NCBI GenBank assembly: GCA_022495995.1
Contig: JAFEMH010001491.1
Coordinates: 186,001-250,000, forward strand
Direction: 5' to 3'
DNA: 64,000 nucleotides
Source: Adenophora triphylla var. japonica
Lineage: Eukaryota; Streptophyta; Magnoliopsida; Asterales; Campanulaceae
The notes beneath the pieces were generated by a model that searched no databases, was not told the DNA's origin, and was given only the letters and a program-made list of their open reading frames with translations. The position numbers and the translations under genes are program-made. Each line of letters opens with the position of its first letter. Position 1 is the stretch's first letter. Shown one piece after another: positions 34,495-45,163 of the stretch.

Positions 34495-35884
34495 CAATTC
34501 TTTCGATGCGTATCTGGAAATATTCAAAGAATGAAAATGAATGTTCTTGTTCCTGTGAAGACCACAGAACTTAGTCAGACTAGCTATGGAGCTTAAAATT
34601 TGACTCATTTCTTCGTAAGTTGAAGATGGAGCTCCTCTTGTTTTTCAAAATGGGGAAGAAATGAAACACCAATGGTTGGTGATGATTAATATGGTAGAGA
34701 TATTTAGATTTTGAAGCATTACCAATAATTTTTCAGCACATATTTCAAATCTTTTACAAGGAAAATTGATATTCTTACGACAGGAAATTGCAATATTATA
34801 AAGAGTATATCATTTCATTTTCATTGTATGAAAACTACCATTGGGACCTATTATCAAACACCTTATGAGCAACCCATATAAATGACTATCAAAGAATTAA
34901 TTCAAAGACAAATGAATCTCAGAACAATAACTAACAATCCAAGGTTCCAAGGTAACAAAAAAATGAACTAATTTCATTCAAAGACAAATGAATCTCGAGC
35001 GATTTTGATTTAAATAGAACTCACCCCTTGAAATGGTCTATAGGTGAAGTGAGTGGATAGGAAGACAAGACGCAAGGGATGGGCGACCGCCGTGAGAAGA
35101 TGGGCGACCGCCGTGAGAGAAATCTGAATTGCCATGAGTTGCTGTGCTGATGGGCGACCGCACAGCCAGGATTAGGGCGATCGCGCAAGGAAGTTGGGGC
35201 GCTTTGCGGACGGATTGAAGGACGCTTTGCGGACGAATTGAAGGACGCTTTGCGGACGAATTGAAGGACGCTTTGCGGCCGGATTGGTCGCGGATTGAAG
35301 TGGTTCCAGGATGTGACTTTGTATTTCTCCTACTCATTACCACGTCATGTTAAATTAGCAACTAATTTGCCAACTCAGCTTTGACTAACGGAAAAATAAA
35401 CGGTTGACTGACCGAAGGATCAACTAATCCTAAATAAGTAAGTTTAAGGACTCTTAGTTAAAAAAAATTAGTACACTGACTAAAAGGTAAAAATTTAAAA
35501 AGTTTACTAACCTAAAAGGTACTTTACTCGATTCTAAACACACTAGTAAACCAATCAAATAGATGTTAGATACAAGAAATTTAGATAACTAATAGATTTA
35601 CTATTTGAAAATATAAGAACTCCGCAACCATAAAGCAGTTCAACTAATTAAGAACATCACAAAAAGAAACAGAGGAATTACCAAATCAACAAACAAACAA
35701 CAGTACAAAAGAAACATAATTCTATGATTAATTCTTCACTATCCACTCGATTGACAAAAGTGATTGAATTAGCGAATTGAGAAGCCTCACAGAAGAAATT
35801 GAACGAAAACAACAGACTCGAAGCGGCATGTCCAGTTCGTGACCGAAATTGGGAAGGGAGAGAGAGAGAGAGAGAGTATACATG
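34495..35884. other. Unassigned DNA with GC-rich repeat patch
   Basis: No gene is recognised. The left half is AT-rich. At 35,078-35,190 GGGCGACCGC occurs three times, plus a variant (GGGCGATCGC), and at 35,198-35,285 a 23-bp unit is repeated. The style is like LTR leader sequence, but no LTR pair or target duplication is seen. The right half is AT-rich. Confidence 0.4.
35198..35285. repeat. 23-bp tandem repeat, about four copies
   Basis: Unit GGACGCTTTGCGGACGAATT followed by GAA, with small changes in the first and last copies. Confidence 0.9.
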
Positions 35885-36025
35885 CCGGTGAAGTTGTTGA
35901 GTTTGATGTTAGCCTGAGCACGGTTGGAGTAGAGCTAGATGGCTTGAGAGTAGAGGTCAACGGCGAGTTCGAAGTGGTCGTCGATGAAGGCTTCCTTGGC
36001 CCTAGTCTCGAGATCGGACGCCATT
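35885..36025 (-). pseudogene. SGT1: SGT1 first-exon fragment
   Basis: SGT1 is a cochaperone of HSP90 with an N-terminal TPR domain, used in plant immune receptor folding and SCF function. The minus strand from the ATG at 36,025 reads MASDLETRAKEAF, DDHFELAVDLYSQAI, then an in-frame TAG, then NRAQANIKLNNFT. These are the start and first TPR helices of plant SGT1. The segment between QAI and NRAQANIK is shortened, about nine residues missing where the family has NPNNAELFAD. Sequence after NNFTG diverges near the expected exon end. No later exon (rest of TPR, CS or SGS domain) is nearby. It is a truncated, stop-containing pseudogene. A UTR-like sequence with 5'-untranslated character lies upstream to about 36,110. 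Confidence 0.8.
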
Positions 36026-36876
36026 GGACTCGCAATAGAAAAAGTCTCTGGAATGAGATGAGAGAGAATATAGAGAGACAAGTTGCGAGGAAGGAACAGC
36101 ACTTGACATGAAGGCCAAATTTAAAGTGGAGATGGTGGTGTTGTACAGCGACAGGGAGGGGGGGGGGGGGATATACGAAAAGGGCAGCCAACTAGCCAAG
36201 AGGTTATTTTTTATTTTTTAAAAAAAAAGTGGCATCTTGCAAGTCCAATGGTGGTCCTAGTCCTAAGGGTCCTAAAACCAAATTTTGATACTCATGAGGA
36301 CTTTTTGCATGATCCTAAAAAATCATCTCCAACAATGGGTATCAAAAATTAGGTACCAAATTAGTTTTTTTAAAGTTAATAACTTTTATAATATTTTTAA
36401 TTTGATAAATAATTTTGAAATATAATAATTATTTTAATTAATTATTTTTTATCAAAAATTAAAATTTTATAAATAATTTCGAAATATAATAATTATTTAA
36501 ACTAATTATTTTTCAATAAAAATCAAAATTGTTAAATAATTATTTAAAATTGAATAAATTTTAAATCAAAAACTAAATCACTACCTCCAGCAAAAAAATT
36601 TAATATCTCACCAATAGTTTTAATGGGCCCCACGTTATTTAATAGGATTTTTATGGATAGGATTTTTTGCTATATGTCACATTCTTATTTGTTACTTTGG
36701 ATTATGGATAGATTTTTTAGGATAACTTCTTACAATATAATGAGCAAAATTTTTCAATAAAAAGGGTCAAGAAGGAGTATATTCTGCACAATCTCCACAC
36801 ACCTCCCCCCCCCCCCAAAAAAAAAACCATCAGTTCATAATTTTCAATATTTCTATCCTTTTGCTTTGCTTGATTA

Positions 36877-37368
36877 ATGGATATGTTACGTAATTTAATG
36901 TCCAAGCATGATCGAGAAGATAAAGCTAGGCGTCGTCGTTCGTTAGTAATGATGTCTGCATTCAATGCCGAGCAAGAAAGAGCTGATGAAGAATCGTCAC
37001 AATGGGGCGGTTCTGTGCCTGGCCGGAGTTACATACGACGTCATAGAGAGAGTGCGCATGCCTTGCTCCATGTCCAATACTTTGCCAATCCATGTACTTA
37101 CTCACCGAGTACATTTCGCAATCGCTTCAGAATGCATACGCATTTATGTGAAAAGATTATGAGTGGGATTACTAACTATGAAGGTAGAAATCATCAAGTT
37201 GACTTTGAAGTTAATGGAAGGCATTACGGCAACGGATATTATTTAGTTGATGGTATATATCCTCGTTGGGCGACATTTGTTAAGACAATATCCAATCCCG
37301 GCACGCCACAACAACAACATTTTGCAAAGATGCAAGAGGCATATCGGAAGGATGTGGAGAGAGCTTAA
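36877..37368 (+). pseudogene. PIF/Harbinger transposase, central part deleted
   Basis: 163 residues. The N-terminal part has GRSYIRRHRESAHALLH and YSPSTFRNRFRM..HLCEKIM. The C-terminal part has VDFEVNGRHYGNGYYLVDGI, YPRWATFVKTI and AYRKDVERA, all standard for plant HARBI1-like DDE transposases of roughly 400 residues. Between IMSGI and the VDFEVNG part most of the catalytic region, including the first aspartates of the DDE triad, is missing. The frame ends at VERA, where the family continues FGVLQ. It cannot be catalytically active. Confidence 0.85.
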
Positions 37369-37379
37369 AACCATATATT

Positions 37380-37998
37380 TAGAACTTTCTGACTGGTCTT
37401 TCTTTCGCCTTGCCGCTTTTGCTGCCTTTTGTCCGATAGGCCTTGTGTAGGAAGGAGTACCTTCTTCAGATCCTGGTGTGCCATCGTCAGAAAGACTAAT
37501 TGGAGTTCCTAATGATGGAGGATTTTGAAACTTTGGCGAATCTTTCAATAAATTCCAACAGTGTTGTAACTTGAAAGGCTTATTAGTTACTTTGAAGTAG
37601 TTTGACTCAGCCAATAATATCTAAAATACATGCAACATGAAAAAAAAAGTATGTCATCGAATATGAAAATATAATTTTCATTTTAAATGCAAAAAAATAG
37701 ACAGTAAAATTATCGTATCGGTGAAATTTTCACCACTTGATCGAACGGCTTCAGCCAAGTTTAAAGATGCACTATAAATCATGCATTCTTTTGAAATTTT
37801 TTTCCAACGTGAGTTGCAACCTTTTTGATCTCGTTCACATCCCGTGCGATGTGAATCATAATAACTAGCCACTTTTTTCCACATAGTTGCATCTTTTTGG
37901 TTGACTCCAAACTCAGGATCACCGCCAACAATCAATTTAGCTTGACAGAGTAATTCATCTTCACTTACTTTCCAACCCTCTAATCTTTTTGTTGTCAT
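37380..37998 (-). pseudogene. PIF/Harbinger ORF1 (Myb/SANT + NAM-associated)
   Basis: The accessory DNA-binding protein of plant Harbinger elements. The first part (from 37,998) has a trihelix/SANT-like segment, EDELLCQAKLIVGGDPEFG...WKKVASYYDSHR...NSRWKKISKEC. The second part (37,614 downward) has TNKPFKLQHCWNLLKDSPKF and a basic RPIGQKAAKAARRKK tail, the NAM-associated domain. About 65 bp between them look intronic, with acceptor TATTTTAG, but the donor is not GT. The 3' end runs into the antisense of the transposase end. Probably non-functional. Confidence 0.75.
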
Positions 37999-38882
37999 TT
38001 TTGAAGTTGTTTAAATTTTTTTATAAAATAAAAGGAAGTAGAATAAAGGCAGAAAGGAAATGAAAGAAAGAGAGTTGAGTAACTCTGTGTGTTCAAATGA
38101 AGTATGAATTGAATATATAGCCAATTGCAAGAATGAAAAAAATAATAAAAAAAAATATTTGAAAAGCAGTCAAAAAGAACTGCCAAAATAATTGAAATGG
38201 TGAAGAAAGTTTAAAAAATGGTGTTGAAACTGCCAAAAATAGTGTTTTCACCCTACTTTTCCCATGTGCTAATCTTTTCACCCTACTTTTTCCATGTGCT
38301 AGTGTTTTCACCTTACTTTTAATTAATTATTTTTATCAAAAATTAAAATTTTATAAACAATTTTGAAATATAATAATTATTTTTAATAAAATTTAAAATT
38401 TTATAAATAATTATATAAAAATTGAAATATATTTAAATCAATAATTTAATCACTATCTCTTCACTCTTGCAAAAAAAATAATATCTCATCAATAATTTTT
38501 AAAAAATCAAATAAATTATAAATCAAAATAATTGGACGGAGGAATTCATTGGATTGGGAAATTTTGTGGTGACAAGAGGTTGATGGGAAGGGGGGACAAG
38601 CAACAGAGAAAGATGTTCCCTCACATTTCCTTCCATTGTGGCTCACTTGCGCAAGTGATGAACAAGCTTTGGTCCTTAGCAAAGTCTCAATTTTAGGACT
38701 TTGTTAAGGACTAAACTTAATTTTAGGACTTAATGCTTTTACCATTGGGGATAGAAAGTCTTTCAAATGGGTATCAAAATTAAGTTTTAGGACCACCATT
38801 GGACTTGCCCTTAAGGAAATTGACATTTCGCGTCATCAGAAAAAGATTGGCCATTTACAATGGAAAAAAAAAAGTGTTAAAA

Positions 38883-39029
38883 CCTAAGGCCTGGTTTTGT
38901 GGTAAAAACCGGCCTCCCTTCTGAGAGGTTATAGGTTCAATTCCCCCGAGTTTCAGAATCCTTAGGAGCTAGAGTGATGGAGTGATGTAAATACCTTATA
39001 GGAGGACTCCCTTGAAGCCAGGAGTATAA
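38883..39029 (-). mobile_element. tRNA-derived SINE, 3'-truncated copy
   Basis: Starts CCTAAGGCCTGG and has the same body as the copy at 39,185, including box B-like GGTTCAATTCCC. It ends in a G-run at 39,030-39,042 instead of an A tail. The strand of the RNA is inferred to be plus from box order; the strand field is low confidence. Confidence 0.6.
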
Positions 39030-39036
39030 GGGGGGG

Positions 39037-39184
39037 GGGGGGAGATATACGAGAAGGGCAGCCAACTAGCCAAGAGGTTATTTTTTATTTTATTTTTTAA
39101 AGTGGCATCTTTATTAAGGAAATTGACATTTCGCGTCATCAGAAAAAGATTGGCCATTTACAATGGAAAAAAAAAGTGTTAGAA
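39037..39184 (+). repeat. Duplicate of the Harbinger flanking DNA (empty site)
   Basis: Matches 36,165-36,238 joined to 38,811-38,882, so it is the same host sequence without the Harbinger element. Together with the two SINE copies it shows a local tandem duplication of about 300 bp of host DNA. Confidence 0.8.
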
Positions 39185-39424
39185 CCTAAGGCTTTCTGGT
39201 CTTGTGGTATGTTAACCGGTCTCCCTTCTGGGAGGTCATAGGTTCGATTCCCCTGAGTTTCAGGATCCTTAGGAGCTGGAGTGATGGAGTGATGTATATG
39301 TCTTGTAGGAGGGCTCCTTTGGGGCCAGGAGTATAAGGGGTGGCAAAGCTGGGAACCTGGGTATCAAAAAAAAAAAAGAGTATAAGGGGTGGCGAAGCTG
39401 GGAACCTGGATATCAAAAAAAAAG
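39185..39424 (+). mobile_element. tRNA-derived SINE with A tail and target duplication
   Basis: Starts CCTAAGGCTTTCTGGTCTTG. It has an A-box-like TGGTATGTTAACCGG and B box GGTTCGATTCC about 35 nt apart, an unrelated body, and a 3' end GAACCTGGATATC plus A-run. The 3' module TATAAGGGGTGGC..AAGCTGG is duplicated. A 9-bp target duplication GTGTTAGAA flanks it (39,176-39,184 and 39,425-39,433). Confidence 0.8.
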
Positions 39425-39433
39425 GTGTTAGAA

Positions 39434-40290
39434 AAAAAAATTCAACTGTTGAAACCATTGTAGGTTATTGAAAAAAATTCAACTATTGAATTTTTTCAAT
39501 AGGTATTGAAAAAAAAAAATGGGTCGTTCCAAGCCACGTGGCGCCACGAGAGTGGGCGGTTTTGGCGCGTGCGATACACTGCCCGTCTAGGGAGCGTTTG
39601 GCGATGGGTTTTTTTGTTTTTTTTTCTTTTTTTCTGATCTCGCCACTTGGCACATCTTGATTGGTCGCTGATTTAATTTTTTTTTCAAATTTCATCCGAA
39701 TTTTTCAAAGACAATTATCTTATATCAAAAAAAAATTAATTTTTTTACATCAAAATTCATAATTTTTTTCTCTATAAATAGAGTCCTCTTTCATTTTATT
39801 TGGATAAAAAAAATACTATTTTTTCAATATAAATTTCTCAATTATCCTTCATTTTTCACACACAAAAAAAACTACTACTATTTTTTTGTGAAATGGACCT
39901 CAATAATAACCATTTCAACTCTCAAAATTCAGGTAATTTTCTTTTTAACTACAACAATCCTAATAATTTTCTATAATGATGTATTATTTTTATTTACTGT
40001 ATTTAATTTTAATTGAAGTCCGTTAATTAAGTGTGAAGTATTTTTTAATTATAAATAATAATAATAATAATAATAATAATTTTACTAATCATAAAAATAA
40101 AGAATATAAAATAAATAAAAGTGGTGGGGTATAGGATGATGAGTTGGAAGGGTGTTGAATTTTATTAAACAAAATCATTGTATAGTTAAAAATTGAATGG
40201 GTGTTGAATTATTAGGTGGAGGAAAGAGAAGCTGATGTGGAGTGTTTTAAAGGGTGTTGAAAAAATTTGAATGTTAAAACCATTATAGAT
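39434..40290 (+). mobile_element. Possible non-autonomous Harbinger-type remnant
   Basis: AT-rich, with a TATAAATAG box near 39,773 and then ATGGACCTCAATAATAACCA at 39,894, ending in a GT donor. This leader resembles the start of ORF1 proteins of plant Harbinger elements (MDLNNNHFNSQN). Similar GTTGAAACCATTGTAGG / GTTAAAACCATTATAG motifs lie near both ends but in direct orientation. An (AAT)n run is at about 40,055-40,080. No transposase. Confidence 0.3.
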
Positions 40291-41085
40291 GGTCTTATAA
40301 ATATTCCAAGAAAAATCAAACTCGGGACCTCCTCTATACAAAAGTCTCTTAACACACTTCAACACCTCACACCGGAACCATTTCGGCCAAGAGCCTCTGG
40401 TGCCAAGAGGTTATTCTTAATTAATTGCCTTTTAGTTTGTTCACTTTGGGAGTTTATTGCTATTTCTTAAAAAAAAAAAAATCATTTCATCACATAGATG
40501 ACTAATTAAATTTATAAGGATTTTTAACATTTTTAAGAAATGATTTTAGCCTATTTATATATTTCTCACACAATGATTCAATTGTACTAAAAACTAAAAA
40601 TTGAAGTGTTTTTTTTTTTTTTTTTTTTTTTCTGAACTACCAAGATTCGAACATCACATCACATGGCAAACTCTCCCAACAAAGTTTTAATGCCACGTGT
40701 CAAAGCTCTCAGAATAAAATTTTAACATTGCAACATTATCAGAATTCAAACAATTATGATTAAGTTAGAACACCCCTTAACAGATAATATAAGCGTTTAT
40801 TGGTCTAAAACTAAAACGAAAGTATTTCATAGTTTAAAAATATAACATTTATTTTGAAACAAAAGGACAAACCCAACGCACAACTCATCCTCACACAGCA
40901 AACATAGCAAAGCAAGGGTTCGGGATAGGGTCTCCACCACGAGGGTAAAACATTAGCAAATTTTACTCTAAATAAATGCAAGATATTGTATCCAAAAAAA
41001 AAAAATTGAACACTCATATTGAGACGAAGAAATTGTTAAAGATATTTTTGATATGGGACTGAGTGAATATCAAATACGCTTAGGG
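40291..41085. other. AT-rich DNA, no gene seen
   Basis: Homopolymer T-run at about 40,608-40,631 and other low-complexity tracts. No exon, tRNA or element with clear ends was found. Confidence 0.5.
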
Positions 41086-41270
41086 CTCGTACGGTAGTGT
41101 GATAGAATTAGCCCATATTAAAAGTGAAGAGATTATTAATTCAGAGATTAATAATATCACCCTTTTTCGGGAAGGCCTATCCAAGTTGTTAGAATTATTA
41201 CTTCGATTGCAATTAATCTACCAAGCATCAAGCTTATTGGACTAATCTGAGAGGGCTACCAAACGATAGT
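41086..41270. mobile_element. Probable small MITE
   Basis: CTCGTACGGTAGTG at the left and its imperfect complement CTACCAAACGATAG at the right bound about 185 bp. Ends of the type GGCTCGTTTGGTAG are common in plant MITEs. No clear target duplication. Confidence 0.4.
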
Positions 41271-41294
41271 GTTGTGATTATCCATGGTGCAACT

Positions 41295-42074
41295 TGTTGG
41301 AACTTATATGGACTTGTGTGGTAAAAGATGAAAGTTAAAGATGTTTTTGGAAAGATAAAGTTTTTAGTGAAATTTATGTGTGTGCGCTAAACTGAGCATA
41401 ACTTTTGATTTCGGATGAACCACGGAACGCACTGCATATCAAATCGAAGCTCTTTTCGAGACGGACAAAAGTCATGGGCATAGCCCCATGACACTGGTTT
41501 TTGTAAACATAAAGCTCGAATCTTGGCAATCAAATGGGTTACTGAAGTGATTTAATTTTTGCAAATAAATATTAAAAATTTTAATATTATTTTGAAAAAT
41601 TATTTTCTAGTTCTGGATAATAACTAGAAAACCTGTTTAGACATTTATAACTGCCTTGCAGTTATGTCTGAAAGGGTGCCACTTTTCAAATTTGAAATTG
41701 AAAGGTTGTGATTGGCCAGATTGAAAAATGATGTCCTATATAAACAAGATTTTCTGTGTACAGAGAAATACAGAACATTCTTCATCTTCTTTCTTCCTTC
41801 TATTTCTTAAGAAAGCATTCAGACATTCGCCAGGGACAAGTTCTTGTGCAAGAACTTGTTTCGAAGAGTTGTATCCTCTAGATAGACGTCCGAATCTGCA
41901 GCACAGGCGGGGACGTAATTCTGTCTTAGGACACTGCTAAAGGCAGGCCTCTCTTCAAACAGTTTGCAACGTTCTACAGGTTTTTACTTGAATTTGTAGT
42001 CTGATTTTGATTTAAATTACTAATTTTGTTATTATTTTTATTATTATTTATATAATAGTAGATTGGTCCTAACA
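41295..42074 (+). mobile_element. Solo LTR, plus strand
   Basis: 780 bp from TGTTGGAACTTATATGG to GATTGGTCCTAACA, flanked by CAACT on both sides (41,290-41,294 and 42,075-42,079). A TATATAAAC box near 41,737 precedes a likely transcript start. No internal region remains. TGTTGG...AACA ends and length fit a Ty1/copia LTR. Confidence 0.85.
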
Positions 42075-42395
42075 CAACTTCCATGCCTTTAAGATGTATC
42101 AAGCGTGGATAAAATGGAACCTAAAGTTAGATATTACAGAATATACTCATAGATGTTTGAAGATTGTAAATGTGTTACAACCAAGCAAAAGATGTTGCCT
42201 TTTAATCATAATACTCAATAAATTACACTAGCAGAAAATTGAAATAACCAGGAAGCAGCAGAATTAGAGCTTATTAACTCGGAGATTGACAAGATGACAT
42301 TCAGGGGTCAAGCAATCTCAGTTCTTTTGGCATTTAACAAATACAAACAAGAACCCTAAAGAGGACAGGAGGATTGCGGACGAGCCAATACATAT

Positions 42396-42598
42396 TTATA
42401 GCGCCTCATTCGAGGCGATTGCGGGCCCTTCCTTCTTAACGGAAGCCTCTAATGTGCCGGAATTAACAGCCGCCAGGCTATTGTAGAACTCCTCCGGGAG
42501 AGGACCAGGCCGAATTAGTGGAACATGTTTGGGAACTGGAGCATCGTTCTCAATGACCTCACATTCATGGTCATCGGGTATACCCCAAGCGTCCCACT
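42396..42598 (-). CDS. NDUFA5: NDUFA5 last exon (parental locus E)
   Basis: Acceptor GTTGCTTTGCAG precedes AG TGG GAC GCT TGG GGT, which joins in phase to exon 1 ending CAT G. The exon encodes EWDAWGIPDDHECEVIENDA, PVPKHV, RPGPLPEEFYNSL and a variable tail ending ASNEAL-stop (42,396-42,398). With a normal exon 1 the protein would be about 173 residues, close to the plant family's 169. The matching exon 1 should lie on the minus strand near 62,000, but there only its last 31 bases remain, fused to gene X. The only intact exon 1 copies are on the plus strand. This exon is therefore probably orphaned or used in an out-of-frame chimera. Confidence 0.9.
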
Positions 42599-42676
42599 CT
42601 GCAAAGCAACACAACATGAAAGAAATGAACACGGTAAAAAAGATATAGAAGGGTGACAACCAACATGAGCTCTCAC

Positions 42677-43149
42677 GGATTTGGGGTCTGCAGTTCAAGT
42701 TCAACTGCACAGAATTCCGAAATCCTACAGTTCAAGTTCAACTGCACAGAAGTACGAAATCCTTACTTAACTATAAAAAAAAATAACTCATATACTCCCT
42801 GTGTCCCAAATTGAATGTCCTGTTTTGTCCCAAAATGAATAGCCTTTTGAAACTTTACGTTCAAATAACTTTGTCCCAAATATTATTTTTTTCAATTTTT
42901 TTTCATGATTCATTATATTTTTGTAAAACCAAAATTTTGAAAGTGAATAGCAAAAATGTTTATGATTTTTTCCTATTAAAAATCAACATTTTCAAAATGA
43001 TCCTTAAATCCCAAATGGACATTCATTTTTGGACGGAGGGAGTAATATGTAACTCATGTTATTATAATGTTCTCACACGGCATTAAAATGTAACTCATTC
43101 ACTATAAAAGTCGGATTTCTGTGCAGTTGGACTGCACAATCCCAGATCT
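42677..43149. mobile_element. MULE-type MITE with nested Stowaway
   Basis: Inverted ends GGATTTGGGGTCTGCAGTTC and, reversed, AGATCTGGGATTGTGCAGTC, both continuing into AACTGCACAG. A 10-bp target duplication GAGCTCTCAC flanks it (42,667-42,676 and 43,150-43,159), which is Mutator-like. CAGTTCAAGTTCAACTGCAC is locally duplicated at the left. A Stowaway sits inside. Confidence 0.8.
42795..43042. mobile_element. Stowaway MITE inside the MULE MITE
   Basis: 248 bp with ends CTCCCTGTGTCCCAAATTGA and TTTTGGACGGAGGGAG beside TA (42,793-42,794 and 43,043-43,044). No coding. Confidence 0.85.
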
Positions 43150-43810
43150 GAGCTCTCACAAGTAAGAAGTAACAACAAAGTTGAAGCACCTTAATGATAA
43201 GCTTTAGTTCATATTTCAATCCTACTATTCTGAAAGGAAGCAAAATGTACTTCTTTATGGGAAATAAGAACGAAATTTAAGAGCACTTAGACCTGGCACA
43301 CTGTGTAACATGCGGAATAGAAAACTCAGATATTTCAAGTCTCCTGAGAAGGGACTGCAATCTGCAAATACATTTTCCTGCTCTAAGTTATCATTTTAAT
43401 TCATCGCAAGTTCCAGTTCCTGAGAATGCTTATGAAAGTATGCTTGGAGATTTGCTTTTAGTTATCTTCACTTCGTGACATTGGTCCAGTTGTTCCGAGT
43501 GTGAACAAATAATAATCAGGTCATAACGCAATCATGCAGTTTTAGCAAACAATTCCCTATTTCGGTATGTAAAGACGTATCAAACCTTAGTTAACAGGAG
43601 GGAAAACTGACCAAAGTTTATCTAGTTCTCAAAAGGCACAAAAACACAATTCCCCTTGAACTCAACTAGATTTAACTGAGGAAGCTGGAAGGTGAGTTTT
43701 GAAGGGAAATGATTGATCATAGTAATCCGCAATCCAACAGGGTTGAATTCAGCTTGTTGAGCGCCAATAAACGAGAAGAATTGACATTTTTATCAGTTAT
43801 ATCCTTAACG

Positions 43811-44017
43811 TGTAAACTATGGAATCAAGATTATGAAGAAAGTTGTATTTTCATAGAAAGTCTGTACAATACAATGAAGAAGAAGTCTCTTTTATACAAT
43901 GTGCCTACCATATTTACAGCTATAGATCCTTGATAAAAGGAAAGGTGATATATACAAATAATGTGGAGATATCACCCAAATCATATCCCAATGATATATC
44001 TACGTAATATCTCTACA
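43811..44017 (-). repeat. copia 3' LTR
   Basis: TGTAAACTATGG...CTCTACA on the plus strand, differing at only a few bases from the 5' LTR. Confidence 0.9.
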
Positions 44018-44024
44018 CTCCCCC

Positions 44025-44581
44025 TCAAGTTGGCGCATGTAAGTCTCGAATGCCCAACTTGCCAACTAGAAAACGGAATCGAGCAGCACCTAACGCCTTT
44101 GTAAACAAATCGGCTACTTGATCCTCAGTTGATATCTTTTGCGGTGAAATGTCACATGATTCAACTCGCTCGCGAACAAAGTAGCAATCCATCTCTACGT
44201 GCTTGGTCCGTTCATGGAATACCGGATTGTTGGCTATGTGTCTAGCCACCTGATTGTCACAATAGAGATTGGTTGCGTGTAACTGTGGGGCTTCAATGTC
44301 TTTCAGAAGCCATCTGAGCCATAGAATCTCACTAACCGTTGTGGCCATGGCACGGTATTCTGCCTCGGCAGAAGAACGTGAGACAACAGTTTGTTTCTTG
44401 GTACGCCATGAAATGGGCGCTCCACCAAGGAATGGCCTGTGCAGGATCTCCTTGTCATTGGACACCCTCCCCAATCTGCGTCACAATACGCTTTAAGTAC
44501 CAAATTCCCATCAGAAGGAAGAAAAATACCTTGGCCTGCTGTTTGCTTGAGGAAACGGACAATGCGCATTGCTGCATCCAT
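44025..44581 (-). pseudogene. copia RNase H region, frameshifted
   Basis: One frame gives MRIVRFLKQTAGQGIFLPS and YCDADWGGCPMTRRSCTG; another continues ISWRTKKQTVVSRSSAEAEY, LYCDNQVARHIANNPVFHER and TKHVEMDCYFVRE. These are the standard copia RNase H motifs (DADW, SSAEAEY, DN). The frameshift near 44,430 separates them. Confidence 0.9.
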
Positions 44582-44590
44582 GTGACTGTG

Positions 44591-45127
44591 TCACGAAGTT
44601 TTAAGGAATTGGCTCAATAAGTTAACTGAGAACTGAATGTCCGGCCTAGTCACCGTTAAATAAAGAAGTCGCCCAATGAGCCTTCTGTAACGTGAAGGAT
44701 CTACAAGTGGGGTGTTGTCTTCTGCCGTGAGGCGTAAATTTTGCTCCATGGGGAAGTCGCTTGGCCTCCCTCCTTGCAAGCCGCTTTCTTCTAAAATGTC
44801 TAAGGTGTACTTCCGTTGGCTAAGAACGATACCTTTCGACGATCTTGCGACCTCTATTCCCAAGAAGTATTTCAGTGGTCCAAGATCCTTGATGCTAAAT
44901 TTGTTGTCCAGGTAAGACTTAACATCAGCAATCTTGGTGTTATCATTTCCCACTAACAATACATCATCAACATAGATAAGGGCAGCAACATACGAATCCT
45001 TAAGTTTGAAGATGAACAATGAGTGGTCAACTCGTGATTGACGAAAACCGATATCAAGAAGCGCACTTGTGAACTTATGATACCAATTTCGAGATGCTTG
45101 ACGGAGCCCATAAAGTGATTTGTGCAA
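44591..45127 (-). pseudogene. copia reverse transcriptase, C-terminal half
   Basis: Contains LYGLRQASRNWYHKF, the catalytic box YVDDVLLVG, LGPLKYFLGIEVARS and RRLIGRLLYLTVTRPDI, all copia RT hallmarks. Separated from the N-terminal half by a TAG at 45,164-45,166 where the family has a glutamine (VPQGF), a CAG to TAG change. Confidence 0.92.
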
Positions 45128-45163
45128 TTTGCATACCCGCTTATCACCATCTTTGGCAAAACC

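Larger units (their letters stand above)
36239..38810. mobile_element. PIF/Harbinger element, internally deleted
   Basis: Ends are GCAAGTCCAATGGTGGTCCT (36,239) and, reversed at 38,810, GGGCAAGTCCAATGGTGGTC. It carries two convergent frames: a transposase fragment on the plus strand and a Myb/NAM-associated ORF on the minus strand, the normal two-gene plan of this superfamily. A sister copy of the flanking DNA at 39,037-39,184 shows the uninterrupted site (GGCATCTTTATTAAGG). The target duplication at the left border is not clean, so a few bases were lost there. Confidence 0.8.
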
